DNA of 64,000 nucleotides from Flavobacteriales bacterium (GCA_016710685.1 JADJVC010000014.1:186001-250000), one strand, 5' to 3'. Shown: positions 52,167 through 62,022, counted from the first letter of the stretch. Notes: generated from the sequence alone by a model not told the origin. Made by a program: numbers and translations.

Positions 52167-53818
52167 TTATTTCACCCAACGCACCGTAGCCGCCTGCCCA
52201 TTGCTGAGCAACCGCACGGTATACACGCCGCTGGAAAAGCCCAGCAAGGGCAACTCCACACGGTCCATGGCAGGTGCGGCTTGTGCATATACTTGATTGC
52301 CTTGTGCATCGTACACTGTGATCGCGATCCTTGTTGAAGGTCCAAAGGCAGTAGCAGCACGGGTGTTTGGGCAGGGTTTTGCTGCAAGCTGAAGCCATTT
52401 GTGGCTGCTTCCACGGGCTGAATTCCACTGATGATATCCAAGCCCGTGATGTTCTGCGCGTAAACGCCAGCCAGCGCGCGGTCGTCTTCCCAAACCACTA
52501 CTACTTGGCCGTTGCTCAAGCCGCTGCTTTGGATGTCGCCTTTGTTACTGTTTACCGTGCTAAGGTCCATTTGCGCGGGCACATCAACCGGTAAACCGTT
52601 CAAGTCCACGCGGGTTGAAGCGATGTGTTCCTGGCCGAACGCGCCCTGGTACGTTACGATCACTGCACCGTCCACCGTGGCGGAGATGTCGGCCGGTACC
52701 GGGCCATTGGGAGCGATCAGGATTACAGGCACGGCTTGATCGCCCAATTGACGTACACCGGCGGTGTCCACACGTTGCACCAGTAGCCCCGATTGACCTT
52801 GAGCGCCATCGGTTCCTTGAATGGGGACCATCAAGCCGGCCGCATCATTCAGCCATACAAGCTTTTTCCCGGCCGTGAATTTCTGGATGCCGGCATCGTT
52901 GTCCATGCGCGTTCCCGTTGCGCTCCACAAGGATCCATCCCCGCGCACACGTTGCACGAATACATCGGTGAAGCTGGGATTGTCCGGGTTGGAACTGTCA
53001 AAAGCGAGGTAGATGCCGTCTTGCCCATCGGCCACCGGGGCGGGGAAGAAGAAGCCGGGGATCGTTTGGGTGGAGACAACAACAGGGGCTGTCCACACCG
53101 GAAAGCCTGCTGCATCGTAACGCTGCGCATACATGGTAGCGGGAGTGAGGAAGAATGAACCTTCCAGTTCGTATTGAATAATGAAACCGCCATCGGTAGT
53201 GGCCACCGGTACCGGGCGCGATACCCGCGTGGCTTCCGCTATCAAATTGGGCGACAGCAAAAGCGGGTCGCCTGCTGGGCCTACCAGTTGAACGGCAATT
53301 TGCCCAGGTGAGTCATTGGTGTTCCAAGCAATTGCCGTGTTGCCGTTGCTTAGGCAAGCCACGGACGGAGCAAGCCCCGTGGTGCCCGGCGTGGGCAGCT
53401 CAACGCCGTCGGCTCCCCAGAGGTTGTTACCGTCCGGGTCGATCTTGTAGGCTACGATGTCCAATGCGCCAGTGCGTTCATCCTGAAAGGCCACTACGGC
53501 ATTGCCGTCGGCATCGGTTTTCAAATCGGACCGGTAAATAGCGGAGTTTTGCGGGTGATCGCTTACTACCAAGCCATCGTCTGCCCAAAGTCGGTTTCCT
53601 GCTGCGTCCATGCGTTGCATGTGCAGTTCATAGTTTCCGGCAACGGTTTCGAACCAGCAGGAGTAGGTGCTGCCGTCCGGCCCGTCAGTGATCAGCATGG
53701 AGCCTGCATCGTTCCCGCTGGCGGCGCGCACGGCGGTGTTCATGGAAACATCGGTTGTCCATTGGGCCTGTGCCGAACAGGCAGCCGCAATCAGCAATGG
53801 GGTAAAGTACTTATTCAT
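52167..53818 (-). pseudogene. T9SS-secreted repeat protein, frameshifted near its end
   Basis: From ATG 53818: signal peptide (MNKYFTPLLIAAACSAQAQ), then six or more repeats of a strand motif like LHMQRMDAAGNRLWADDGLV, VAYKIDPDGNNLWGADGVEL, VFVQRVRGDGSLWSATGTRM. This resembles propeller-type surface proteins of Bacteroidota. The T9SS domain starts (GFSLQQNPAQTPVLLLPLDL), then the frame is lost near 52335. The true end lies in another frame: IAITVYDAQGNQVYAQAAPA to SSGVYTVRLLSNGQ, ending WVK at 52167. One missing base at CAAGGATCGCG restores about 550 residues. Confidence 0.82.
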
Positions 53819-53926
53819 CTACCTTGGGATTGTGGAAATGCCTCCGCGATAATCCGCAGAAAGCATACCCTGGTTCATTACAAAGCAAAGGTCCAACCCC
53901 AGAAAAATCAAGCGCCGGACTTCACG

Positions 53927-54730
53927 TTATTTATACTCGCGTAGCACGAGCTTTTCGAACCACCGGCCGGGCAGGAGCTTCTTCATCACCACGGCCACGC
54001 GTTGCATGCCGTGTGCTGCATGGTAAACGCTTTTCGGCCGCCGCGCAGCCATGATCTTTTCCACCAGCACGGCCACTTCATCGGGGTCGTGACTGTAATG
54101 CAGGCTGCTGGAAAGCACTTCCATGGCGCGCTCGTAGCCTTTTCGATAGGCTTCGCCAATTACCGCAGGCTTGATCCGGTTGGCGCCGATGTTGGTCTTG
54201 TATTCGCCGGGCTGAAGGCTGCATACGTTGATGCCGAAAGCCGCAACCTCCGTGCTCAATGCTTCCGTATAGCGCTCCAAGGCCGCTTTTGCTGCGCTGT
54301 AGAAACCACGGTACGGCAAACCGAAATTGGCCGCCAGGCTCGTGATGTTGATGATGGTTCCACTGCCCTGCGCACGCATGCCCGGCAGCACGGCCCGGCA
54401 TACACGGTGCGGGCCTACCACGTCCGCATCAAACACGGAATGTGCCTGATCTGCGCTTAGATCCTCAGTAGCCCCTTGGATCCCAACGCCGGCGTTGTTC
54501 ACCAAAACGTCGATGCGGCCGGCTTGCTTCAACACTTCGGCCACAGCCTGCTGAACGGAGCTTTCATCCGTTACATCCAAGGCCACCAAGCTGTAGTTCG
54601 AAGGTTGCTCGCCCGGCTTCCGCGAGGTGCCGAACACGTAGTGCCCGTTCCGCGCCAAGCGCTCGCAAATGGCTTTTCCGATGCCGCTTGATCCGCCTGT
54701 AACCAGGACCACCTTGGGGGCGCTGTGCAT
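53927..54730 (-). CDS. Short-chain dehydrogenase/reductase
   Basis: 267 residues from ATG 54730: cofactor loop VTGGSSGIGKAICERLARNG (TGxxxGIG), LVALDVTDESSVQQAVAEVL, structural NNAG in DVLVNNAGVGIQGA, catalytic Ser in INITSLAANFGLPYR and Tyr-x-x-x-Lys in GFYSAAKAALERYTEAL. Classical SDR; substrate unknown. The longer frame upstream runs into the SRP RNA gene, which ends 20 bp before this start, so 54730 is clearly the better start. Confidence 0.9.
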   Translation of the reverse strand: MHSAPKVVLVTGGSSGIGKAICERLARNGHYVFGTSRKPGEQPSNYSLVALDVTDESSVQQAVAEVLKQAGRIDVLVNNAGVGIQGATEDLSADQAHSVFDADVVGPHRVCRAVLPGMRAQGSGTIINITSLAANFGLPYRGFYSAAKAALERYTEALSTEVAAFGINVCSLQPGEYKTNIGANRIKPAVIGEAYRKGYERAMEVLSSSLHYSHDPDEVAVLVEKIMAARRPKSVYHAAHGMQRVAVVMKKLLPGRWFEKLVLREYK

Positions 54731-54749
54731 CGATAGGGAGAAAAAAATT

Positions 54750-54847
54750 GGGGCAAGCTCCTCATATCGCTCCGCTACGACCACCTACCCTTGCTGCCTT
54801 CCGGCCCTGGGGGATTCAGCAGGAGCTGGACGTACAAGACTTGCCCC
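54750..54847 (-). ncRNA. ffs: Signal recognition particle RNA (4.5S, small bacterial type)
   Basis: On the minus strand the sequence begins GGGGCAAG and ends CTTGCCCC, forming the closing stem. Between them is the conserved SRP domain IV: CTGAATCCCCCAGGGCCGGA followed by AGGCAGCAAGGGTAGG, including the GGAA tetraloop-type tip and the asymmetric loop bound by Ffh. About 98 nt, matching the short 4.5S form. A TACCTTTG box precedes it and a T7 run follows (54741-54748). Confidence 0.95.
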
Positions 54848-54851
54848 GGCG

Positions 54852-54859
54852 CAAAGGTA
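54852..54859 (-). promoter_or_regulatory. Promoter -7 box of the SRP RNA gene
   Basis: TACCTTTG on the minus strand, an exact TAnnTTTG match, 4 nt before the 5' end of the predicted RNA stem. It calibrates the box-to-start distance used for the leaderless-gene argument. Confidence 0.75.
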
Positions 54860-54988
54860 AGGTTTACTTCGGGTTTTGCACCACCGGGACGCAGAGGATG
54901 CGCGAGTCTTGGGGCTTAAGCCGGGAGACTTGCGTCCACGAGCCGAAAGTCGACTCTCTTTTAATTGGTATAACTGATCGAATTAACG

Positions 54989-55496
54989 TCACACGATGTT
55001 TTTTACTTCCAAACGTTGCACTTCAGGGCCTAAGCGGAAGGTGGCCTTTTGACCTTTTTTCTTTCCCAACAAGGCTTGCGCGATGGGGGCGAAGTAGGCA
55101 ATGCGGCCTTCCGCCACGTTTGCTTCATCAACGCCTACCAACGTGAAGGTGCGTTCTACGCCTTTTTGCTTGCCGTCCAAGATCACAAAGGTCACTGTGG
55201 CGCCGAAGCGGACCTCTTTGTTGGGCTTAGATCCGGGTTCCACGATGCGGGCGCTGGCGATGCGCTCTTCCAGCAGTGTGACCTTGCCGTTGATCTCCGC
55301 CAACTCCCGGCGCCGGGCGACTTCGTCGGTGGTCTGGACTTCGGTGCGTTCACGTTCCAGCTCTTCGCGCTCATTATGCAACAGACGCAGGCCGCGGGGC
55401 GTTACCAATTTGTCCAAATTGTGCGGGCAATGGCGCGCGCTGCGGAATGAAGATGGGCTCTTCCTGGTCGTCTTCACGCACAAATCCACGGCTCAT
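54989..55496 (-). CDS. GreA/GreB-family transcript cleavage factor, N-terminal frameshift
   Basis: Main frame: KLVTPRGLRLLHNEREELER (start of the coiled coil), DEVARRRELAEINGKVTLLE, then the FKBP-like C-terminal domain VTFVILDGKQKGVERTFTLV, YFAPIAQALLGKKKGQKATF. The true N-terminus is one base out of frame: ATG 55496 encodes MSRGFVREDDQEEPIFIPQR, the usual opening of this family in Bacteroidota, and reaches PLP before the shift near 55426. One surplus base joins the two. Gre factors bind the RNA polymerase secondary channel and rescue backtracked complexes. GACCTTTG lies 4 nt before ATG 55496. Confidence 0.85.
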
Positions 55497-55607
55497 GGGG
55501 CAAAGGTCGCTGTTTGGCCTTGGGGGACGGAATTTGAAACGGGATCGTCTTTCGACAGTATCACAGGATTTATAGGATTGAGGCGGGCTGGAAGCCCTAT
55601 AACGGAA

Positions 55608-55684
55608 CCCACTCGGGAAAAACCCGAGCGGGTGCGCGCGTGCGTGCTAAAAGCAAACGGGGCGCATCATTGGCGCGCCCCGTT
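55608..55684 (-). terminator. Stem-loops downstream of the ASPIC/FG-GAP gene
   Basis: AACGGGGCGC (55656-55665) pairs with GCGCCCCGTT (55675-55684), followed in the minus direction by TTTGCTTTTAGC; probable terminator. A second hairpin CTCGGG-AAAAA-CCCGAG lies at 55612-55628, in a segment shared with 31693-31716. Confidence 0.6.
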
Positions 55685-55706
55685 CAGGTTTCAGATCGGG
55701 GAAAGG

Positions 55707-57698
55707 CTACTGCTTCACGAACTTCGATGTGTAGTGAAGACCTGCACCTTGGACTTTCACCAAGTACATGCCGGGACTCAACGTGGACACGTCCAATGCA
55801 CTGTTGAGCAATGAAGGGCGCAACACGGTCTTACCGGAGAGGTCGGAAACAGTGATGTCGCTTCCTGAAAGATCTTCCGCGGTGCGCAGTTGGAGCTTGT
55901 CCATTGCCGGGGAGGGGAAAATACTGAACGCCGCAGCCGGCAGAGAAGATATACCTACACTGCTCTGACCTTCAACCAGCTGCAAAGTTCCGTTGATGGC
56001 TGGTTCGAAGATGTGCTCCACGGAACCGTCCGGCCATTTGATGGTCACTTCGCTAACCGCATCATCCGTGCCCAGTCCGAAGTGGGCGGTGAGCGTGCTC
56101 ATGTAACGGAAGCCGTCGCCGCTGCGGATGTCGCGGATCTGCGTGCCCAAAGCGCTGGTTACTTCGATGCGCGCCCCAATTGCGCTCGTGTTGCTGTTGA
56201 CGCCTGTTGCCAATACGTTGATCCAGTTGTTGTCGTTGCCTTGGTTCATCCAAATGGTGCCTCCGTTCTGGATGTCCAGGAAGCCGTCGTTGTTGAGGTC
56301 GCCAATGGGTCCGTTATTTGCCGGGATCAAGGTTTGCGTGAAGGTCATGTCGCCGTTGTTCAGCATCAGCGCGCCGCCGCCGAGCACGTCTACGTATCCG
56401 TCGTTGTTGAAGTCCTGCGCCACGAACTCGATGCTGGTGCCGGTGAACAAGTCATAGCCGGAACCCACGGTGACGTTGGTAAAGGTGGTACCATCATTGC
56501 GCATCAGTTTGTGGCCGCCGCCGCTGAAGGAACTTGCGCCGATCATTACGTCCATATCCCCGTCGTTGTCGAAATCACCCCAAGCACTGCTCCAACTTTG
56601 CTGGTAGTCCGTGAGGTTCATCGCGGGCGCAACGTCGGTGAACGTGCCATCACCGTTGTTGTGCCATAGTTGGTCGATGCTGGCCGCACTGCCTGCGCCG
56701 CGGCATTTGGCGATGAACATGTCGCTGAGGCCGTCGTTGTCGTAGTCGATCCAGATGCTGCCGTAGTTGCCGCCGTCCGGAGTGTCGCCCAAGCCGCCCT
56801 GATGCCACGTCCACGTGCCGTCACCGTTGTTGATGTAGTAAACGTTCGGTGCCACGTCATGGCAGCTGAATGCGTCCAACAGCCCGTCGTTATTGATATC
56901 CACCAGGTTGCTACGTTGGCAGAAGATGTATTCCGGCTGGGAGACCTCGGTGTATGCGGTGCCATCGTCGTTCGCCATCATAAAGGTGAGGCCGCCGCCA
57001 GCGTACACCAGGTCGTTGTAGCCGTTGCCATCGAGATCGCCAGCGCACATGCTCCAATATGGTGTGTTGTCCGCGTTGGTAGTGGTATAAGCCACGTTGT
57101 TGAACCCGCCACCGGGCAATTGGTAGTTGATGTTGATCTGGTTCTCGTTCACGGAAACCGCATCATCCAAACCGTCCGCGTTCATGTCCACTACACAATT
57201 GGCGTATGAAGTAGCGGGCACGTACTGCGCTGTGAACCCACCGGGTGGAGGCGGGGGAGGTGGCGCGTACATCACCTGAAAGGTGAAACCTGCCGACGTC
57301 CAGTTATCATCGAACGCAATGTAGTAAGTGGTGCCGGCGGTCACGTTGAAATTCACCACCGAAGTATACCCGGAGCCGGAGTCATCGTCACCAGCGTAGC
57401 ATGTCAGGTTGCCGCAGGTTCCAACGTAAACATGTACACGCGTGTCGACGCCGCCATTTTGCGTCAGGTTGGTTGTTACGCGGATCACCGTGTCGAAGGT
57501 GGTTGTGTAGCTATACCATTCCCCGGCACTGGCATTGTTGTTACCGGTGAAGCATGATGGGCTCGGCATTTCCGTGCCGTTAATAGCCGAAATGTAGTAG
57601 CTATTGATGCCCACGGCCACCGCAGTGGCACAGGTGTTCTGGGCTTGGGCTTGCCATGCGATCATGGCCGTGGCCAGCAGGAGTAACGAACGTTTCAT
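55707..57698 (-). CDS. Secreted FG-GAP repeat / UnbV-ASPIC domain protein with T9SS domain
   Basis: 663 residues. Signal peptide ending QAQAQ (about 1-19); N-terminal beta-sandwich like bacterial prepeptidase domains (CYAGDDDSGSGYTSVVNFNV, 75-125); then FG-GAP blades with DxNxDG/DxDxDG loops (DLDGNGYND, DINNDGLLD, DYDNDGLSD, DFDNDGDMD). About residues 500-590 form the ASPIC/UnbV domain (AIGARIEVTSALGTQIRDIR, AHFGLGTDDAVSEVTIKWPD). The C-terminus is T9SS type A (FSIFPSPAMDKLQLRTAEDL to SPGMYLVKVQG). Surface-associated; function unknown. Confidence 0.9.
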   Translation of the reverse strand: MKRSLLLLATAMIAWQAQAQNTCATAVAVGINSYYISAINGTEMPSPSCFTGNNNASAGEWYSYTTTFDTVIRVTTNLTQNGGVDTRVHVYVGTCGNLTCYAGDDDSGSGYTSVVNFNVTAGTTYYIAFDDNWTSAGFTFQVMYAPPPPPPPGGFTAQYVPATSYANCVVDMNADGLDDAVSVNENQININYQLPGGGFNNVAYTTTNADNTPYWSMCAGDLDGNGYNDLVYAGGGLTFMMANDDGTAYTEVSQPEYIFCQRSNLVDINNDGLLDAFSCHDVAPNVYYINNGDGTWTWHQGGLGDTPDGGNYGSIWIDYDNDGLSDMFIAKCRGAGSAASIDQLWHNNGDGTFTDVAPAMNLTDYQQSWSSAWGDFDNDGDMDVMIGASSFSGGGHKLMRNDGTTFTNVTVGSGYDLFTGTSIEFVAQDFNNDGYVDVLGGGALMLNNGDMTFTQTLIPANNGPIGDLNNDGFLDIQNGGTIWMNQGNDNNWINVLATGVNSNTSAIGARIEVTSALGTQIRDIRSGDGFRYMSTLTAHFGLGTDDAVSEVTIKWPDGSVEHIFEPAINGTLQLVEGQSSVGISSLPAAAFSIFPSPAMDKLQLRTAEDLSGSDITVSDLSGKTVLRPSLLNSALDVSTLSPGMYLVKVQGAGLHYTSKFVKQ

Positions 57699-57725
57699 GG
57701 GCGGGTGGTTTGGTGTGAAGTTAGG

Positions 57726-58828
57726 TTATTGGCAAGTGTCCGGTAAGGAATTAATCCATTCCCCGATCAACGAAATGGCTTCTTCATGGCGCACCGTGCG
57801 GCCCATTAAGGGCATGCGCACCGCTTCTTCCGTGGAACTGATGCGGTAGTACATCATGCTGCGCGCTGCATTCCCGGCCGCCACGACATAAGTCTGGCCC
57901 GCATCGATCGGGTCTTCCGGCGGGACGCAAATGCCCAAGTTCACCGGGCTTGATGTTTCGCTCCAGGCAAAACGCATCGGCCGATAGTCGCAATGCCGCC
58001 CCGTTGCATGGCAATGCGAGCAGTTCATGTCCAAGTAAGCCCGTACGCGCCGCTCCAGCGTTTCATCAGGATCATCCCATTTTGCGACGGTCTCAATGTT
58101 CGCTGGATAGCCGCTTTGCAGGTATCCTGCCGCTTCCCATTTGGCTAATTGGTTCATCCGCCCTTCCGCATAGGCCATCGTAGAATTCAGGTTCTGCGGC
58201 TTAGGCCCGATGGGAATGGGCTGGTCGTAATACTTATGGCAGGTGAAGCATTCCACATCGCTGGGGATGCGGTAGTTTTCATCATGTGAACCCCCAACGC
58301 ATCGGTCCAGGTGAACTGCGTGAATGAACCGCTGAGGTCTTGGAAGGCTTCCGTCTGATCCGCGTTCCACACGTAGTCCGCGAATTCCCATTGCCCGGCC
58401 TTTTTGTACATCAGCCGTGTTTCGATCAACCGGCGGGTTCCGGCGGGCTGAACATTGTCGTAGTAAAAGGTCTTGATCAATACGGCGCCATCCGGGAAAT
58501 CCAGCGCGGTGCTGTCGCTGGCATAGACAGCCTTGCTGCCCGCAGGCATCCACACGAAACGGAATTTGTGTGCATAGTCGGTAAAGAGCGGCGTGATCGG
58601 CTCGTAAGGCAGAACCCCCGCCACGGGCTGCTGGTCCGCCACATTGCCCGAGAAGAAATTGTAGTGGGAAAGCGTTGCGTAGGGCACCGAGTCCATGTTG
58701 AATACCACCGGTGATCCAGGCACCGGCGCGGGATTTACCACCGGGTCTTCCGGGGCATCCTTCCGGCATGCCGCAAAAGCCGCGACGATGCCGATAAGTA
58801 AGAAGACCGTGATGGGTTTACCGGACAT
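57726..58828 (-). pseudogene. Diheme c-type cytochrome-like lipoprotein (SO2930/TIGR03806-like), frameshifted
   Basis: From ATG 58828: MSGKPITVFLLIGIVAAFAA followed by CRKD, a lipobox with Cys21. The first frame reads PYEPITPLFTDYAHKFRFVW and VWNADQTEAFQDL, ending its meaningful part at TDALG near 58290. One base out, the protein continues GGSHDENYRIPSDVECFTCH with a heme site CFTCH, and later YLDMNCSHCHATGR with a second CSHCH, then YPANIETVAKWDDPDETLER. A G missing from the run at 58288-58292 restores about 367 residues. The layout fits the family of two-heme proteins related to SO2930. Likely periplasmic or outer-membrane. Confidence 0.85.
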
Positions 58829-58925
58829 GGAGCGTTAAACGGTGCAATGTGGGAATTCCCGGGATATGACGGGGCACGAAAATGAAGAGTTGCCCCGGCG
58901 CATTGCTACGCACGGACATGAGACC

Positions 58926-60374
58926 TCACACACGCACCCTACGCGTTCGCGAGAGCCACAAGCCCAACATCGTCAATCCCGCCACCACCAACAGCACTTC
59001 AAAGCCCATTTTGTAACCGAAGAACAACTGTTGTGAGTACATCCGAATAAAGTAGGTGATGATGGGCGCAGCAATGCACACCCAAGGCACCCAGCGTTCC
59101 TGCGGCACAGCTTTGAAAAAGATGCCGAATGCGAACAGGCCAAGCAAAGGTCCGTAGGTGAAGCCTGCAATGTCGAACAGCGTTTTGATAACCGTAGGCG
59201 TGGCCAACCAGTGGAAGTAGAGGATGAACAGCAGGAACAGCCCCGCCATGCCCAAATGGACCCGTTGGCGCACGCGTTTCTGCTTGGCATCGTCCCAGCC
59301 CCGGTCGCGGATGCCGATGAGGTCGATGCAGGTGCTGGCTGTGAGCGCCGTAAGCGCGCCATCGGCGCTGGGGAAGAGTGCGCTGATGAGGCCAATGATG
59401 AACAACAGCCCCAGCCACGGTGGGAAATGCTGCAAGGCAAGTGTTGGAAAAACGTCATCCGAATGGGCGGGAAGCGGAAGCCCGTTGCGTTGCACATACA
59501 AGTACAGCAGTGAGCCCAACAACAAAAAGAGCAGGTTCGCGCCCAGCAGGATCACGCTGAAAACGCGCATGTTCTTCTTCGAACCTTCCACGGTGGAAAC
59601 GCTTAAGTTTTTCTGCATCATCTCCTGGTCCAATCCCGTCATTGCAATGGTGATGAAGATGCCTGCCAACACCTGCTTCAAAAAGAAGCTGTCGCTGCGC
59701 CAGTCCAAGTCCAGTATGCGCATGCTGCCACTTGCTTTCAGTGCCGGAAGCCAACCGCCCATGCCCGCGCTTTGGGTGATGTAAACGATGGTGCCGATCA
59801 ACGCCCCGATCATGAACACGGTTTGCAGCGTATCGGTCCACACGATGGTCTTCACGCCGCCCTTCAGCGTGTAAAGCACGATCATCACCATTACGATGAA
59901 AGCTGTTACTTCAAACGGTACGCCCATGGCATCGAGCACGAAGAGCTGGATAACATTCAGCACCACGAAGATCCGGATGGTGGCCCCGGCCAAGCGGCTC
60001 AAAATGAAGAACGAAGCGCCGGTGCGATAACTCCGCATGCCGAAACGCTCCCGCAAATAGCCGTAGATGCTGGTGAGTTGAAGCCGATAGTACAGCGGCA
60101 ACAGCACGCCCGCCACAACCCAATAGCCGATCGCAAAGCCGAACACCAACTGGAAATAAGTCCATGCCTTGGCATCCACATACCCCGGCACGCTAATGAA
60201 GGTGACGCCGCTGAGCGAGGTGCCGATCATTCCGAACGCCACAACATACCACAGGCTCTTGCGGTCGCCGCTGTAGAAAGAATGCTCCCCCGCGCCACGC
60301 GAGGTGTACCAGGCGATGCCCAGCAGCACCAGGAAGTAGCCGAAGACGATGGCAAGCAGCAGGTAAGGGCTCAT
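58926..60374 (-). CDS. Sodium:solute symporter (SSS family)
   Basis: 482 residues with about 13 membrane helices in the LeuT-like SSS arrangement: AIVFGYFLVLLGIAWYTSRG, FYSGDRKSLWYVVAFGMIGT, SLSGVTFISVPGYVDAKAWT, AIGYWVVAGVLLPLYYRLQL, SIYGYLRERFG, and the Na+-site region TDTLQTVFMIGALIGTIVYI. Uptake of a sugar, amino acid, sialic acid or other organic solute with Na+; substrate not readable. Separate from the diheme gene (97-bp gap) and divergent from hisS. Confidence 0.92.
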   Translation of the reverse strand: MSPYLLLAIVFGYFLVLLGIAWYTSRGAGEHSFYSGDRKSLWYVVAFGMIGTSLSGVTFISVPGYVDAKAWTYFQLVFGFAIGYWVVAGVLLPLYYRLQLTSIYGYLRERFGMRSYRTGASFFILSRLAGATIRIFVVLNVIQLFVLDAMGVPFEVTAFIVMVMIVLYTLKGGVKTIVWTDTLQTVFMIGALIGTIVYITQSAGMGGWLPALKASGSMRILDLDWRSDSFFLKQVLAGIFITIAMTGLDQEMMQKNLSVSTVEGSKKNMRVFSVILLGANLLFLLLGSLLYLYVQRNGLPLPAHSDDVFPTLALQHFPPWLGLLFIIGLISALFPSADGALTALTASTCIDLIGIRDRGWDDAKQKRVRQRVHLGMAGLFLLFILYFHWLATPTVIKTLFDIAGFTYGPLLGLFAFGIFFKAVPQERWVPWVCIAAPIITYFIRMYSQQLFFGYKMGFEVLLVVAGLTMLGLWLSRTRRVRV

Positions 60375-60490
60375 GGACGGTAAAAGAACGTTGTGCGGAA
60401 GGCTTCCACATGGGAAAGGCTTGTGAGTTGTCCAGTGTCGGTTGTGGGTACTTCGGATTGTGAATTAGGCTGGCCTTCAACCCACCGCGA

Positions 60491-60520
60491 TCTCTATGTC
60501 TCTGTGCCTCTGTGGTGAAA
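60491..60520 (-). repeat. CACAGAG nonamer repeat (inverted copy)
   Basis: Reads TCTCTATGTCTCTGTGCCTC and TGTGGTGAAA on the plus strand; its reverse complement starts TTTCACCACAGAGGCACAGA as at 345. Preceded at 60421-60448 by weak heptamer units TTGTGAG/TTGTCCA/GTGTCGG/TTGTGGG. It lies 15 bp upstream of the hisS promoter box. Confidence 0.75.
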
Positions 60521-60534
60521 AACCCACCGGCCCC

Positions 60535-60542
60535 TACCTTCG
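60535..60542 (+). promoter_or_regulatory. Putative -7 box of hisS (leaderless)
   Basis: TACCTTCG followed by CCGC and ATG 60547; 4-nt spacing. Confidence 0.6.
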
Positions 60543-60546
60543 CCGC

Positions 60547-61976
60547 ATGGCACAAAAGCCCTCAACTCCCAAGGGTACCCGCGACTTCTCCCCGCAAGAG
60601 ATGCTCCGCCGCAAGTACATTTTTAGCACCATTGAAAAGGTGTTCCGCACTTACGGTTTTCTTCCGCTGGAAACACCTGCGATGGAAAACCTCAGCACCC
60701 TCACAGGCAAGTATGGCGAAGAGGGCGACCGCTTGATCTTCAAAGTGCTCAACAGCGGGGATTTCATGAATGAGGTCAAGGAGAGAATTGATGCGAAATA
60801 TGGCTCAGAGACCGTGGAACTACCAATGAGGTGATTCAGGAAAGAGATTGACGATCGCGCAAGTTCGCGCTTCAGAAATTTCTGAAAAAGCCCTACGCTA
60901 CGACCTCACCGTGCCCTTTGCGCGCTACGTAGTGCAGCACCAGAACGAGATCACCTTCCCTTTCAAGCGGTACCAGATCCAACCCGTGTGGCGTGCAGAC
61001 CGTCCCCAGAAAGGCCGCTACCGCGAGTTCTACCAGTGCGATGCTGACGTGATCGGCAGCAAGAGCTTGTTGAATGAGGTTGATCTACTGCTAATAATGC
61101 GCGAAGTTTTCGCGGCACTTGGACTAAATGTGCAGATTCTCGTGAATAATCGAAAGGTTCTTTCAGGCATGGCCAAACTCTTCAAGGTGGAAGAACGTTT
61201 GGTCGACTTTGTTACCATACTGGACAAATTTGATAAGATTGGCGTTGCTGTTCTTGATGAATACCGCAAGGCTGGTTTTCCAGAGGATGCGGTTGCTCGA
61301 ATCGAGCAATTCGTAATGATGAAGGACTCAGTGCAAATGACACCTCGCGGAACATACTTGAGAAGAAGCTGCGAAGACTGCGTTCCAGCGGCGTTGACAG
61401 GCTTGGATGAAATTGATGCGCTTAGGAACTTTTCGAACGCTATTTCCAATGGACGCTGAAGAATCCTTTGAAGTGGACCTCTTACTTGCACGGGGATTGA
61501 ATTACTATACCGGTACCATTTTCGAAGTGAAAGCGCTCGAAGGCACATTGCAAAGCAGCATCTGCGGCGGTGGCCGGTACGACGATCTCACAGGCATTTT
61601 CGGCTTGAAGGACATGAGCGGCGTGGGCATCAGCTTCGGCGCGGACCGCATCTACGACGTGCTGTTGGAGACGAACAAATTTCCGGCGCAACTGGGCCAA
61701 AGCACAAGGTTGCTCTTCGCGAATTTCGGTGAAGCGGAAGCGCTGCACTGCCTAAAACTGCTGCGCCAAATGCGCGAGGCCGGTATCGCCGCTGAGCTCT
61801 ATCCCGATGCGGTGAAAATGGCCAAGCAATTCAAGTACGCCGATGACAAAGGCATCCCTTTCGTGGCCATCATCGGTGAGAACGAAATGAAGCAAGGCCT
61901 CGTGACCGTGAAGGACATGAAGAGCAGCGAGCAGAAGGCGGTGAAGGCCGACGATTTGCAAAGTGTGATAATGTAA
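60547..61976 (+). pseudogene. hisS: Histidine--tRNA ligase, reading frame broken twice
   Basis: Three frames of one gene. 60547-60834: KGTRDFSPQEMLRRKYIFST, YGEEGDRLIFKVLNSGDFM, ending ELPMR. From about 60830: EISEKALRYDLTVPFARYVV (motif 2 begins), YQIQPVWRADRPQKGRYREF and YQCDADVIGSKSLL, to LRNFSNAIS near 61455. Third frame to 61976: LLLARGLNYYTGTIFEVKAL, CGGGRYDDLTGIFGLKDMSG (motif 3). Each junction needs removal of one surplus base. Class II histidyl-tRNA synthetase is essential, so the breaks are probably errors. The stretches 60770-60870 and 61070-61500 are AT-richer than the rest. Confidence 0.88.
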
Positions 61977-62022
61977 CCAGCTGTACCGTCGACCCATTGG
62001 GTCGACAAAGCCTCAACACGCA

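Noticed and set aside
54731..54784. Longer start for the SDR gene at 54784
   Set aside because: The extension overlaps the SRP RNA and adds non-conserved residues before the cofactor-binding start.
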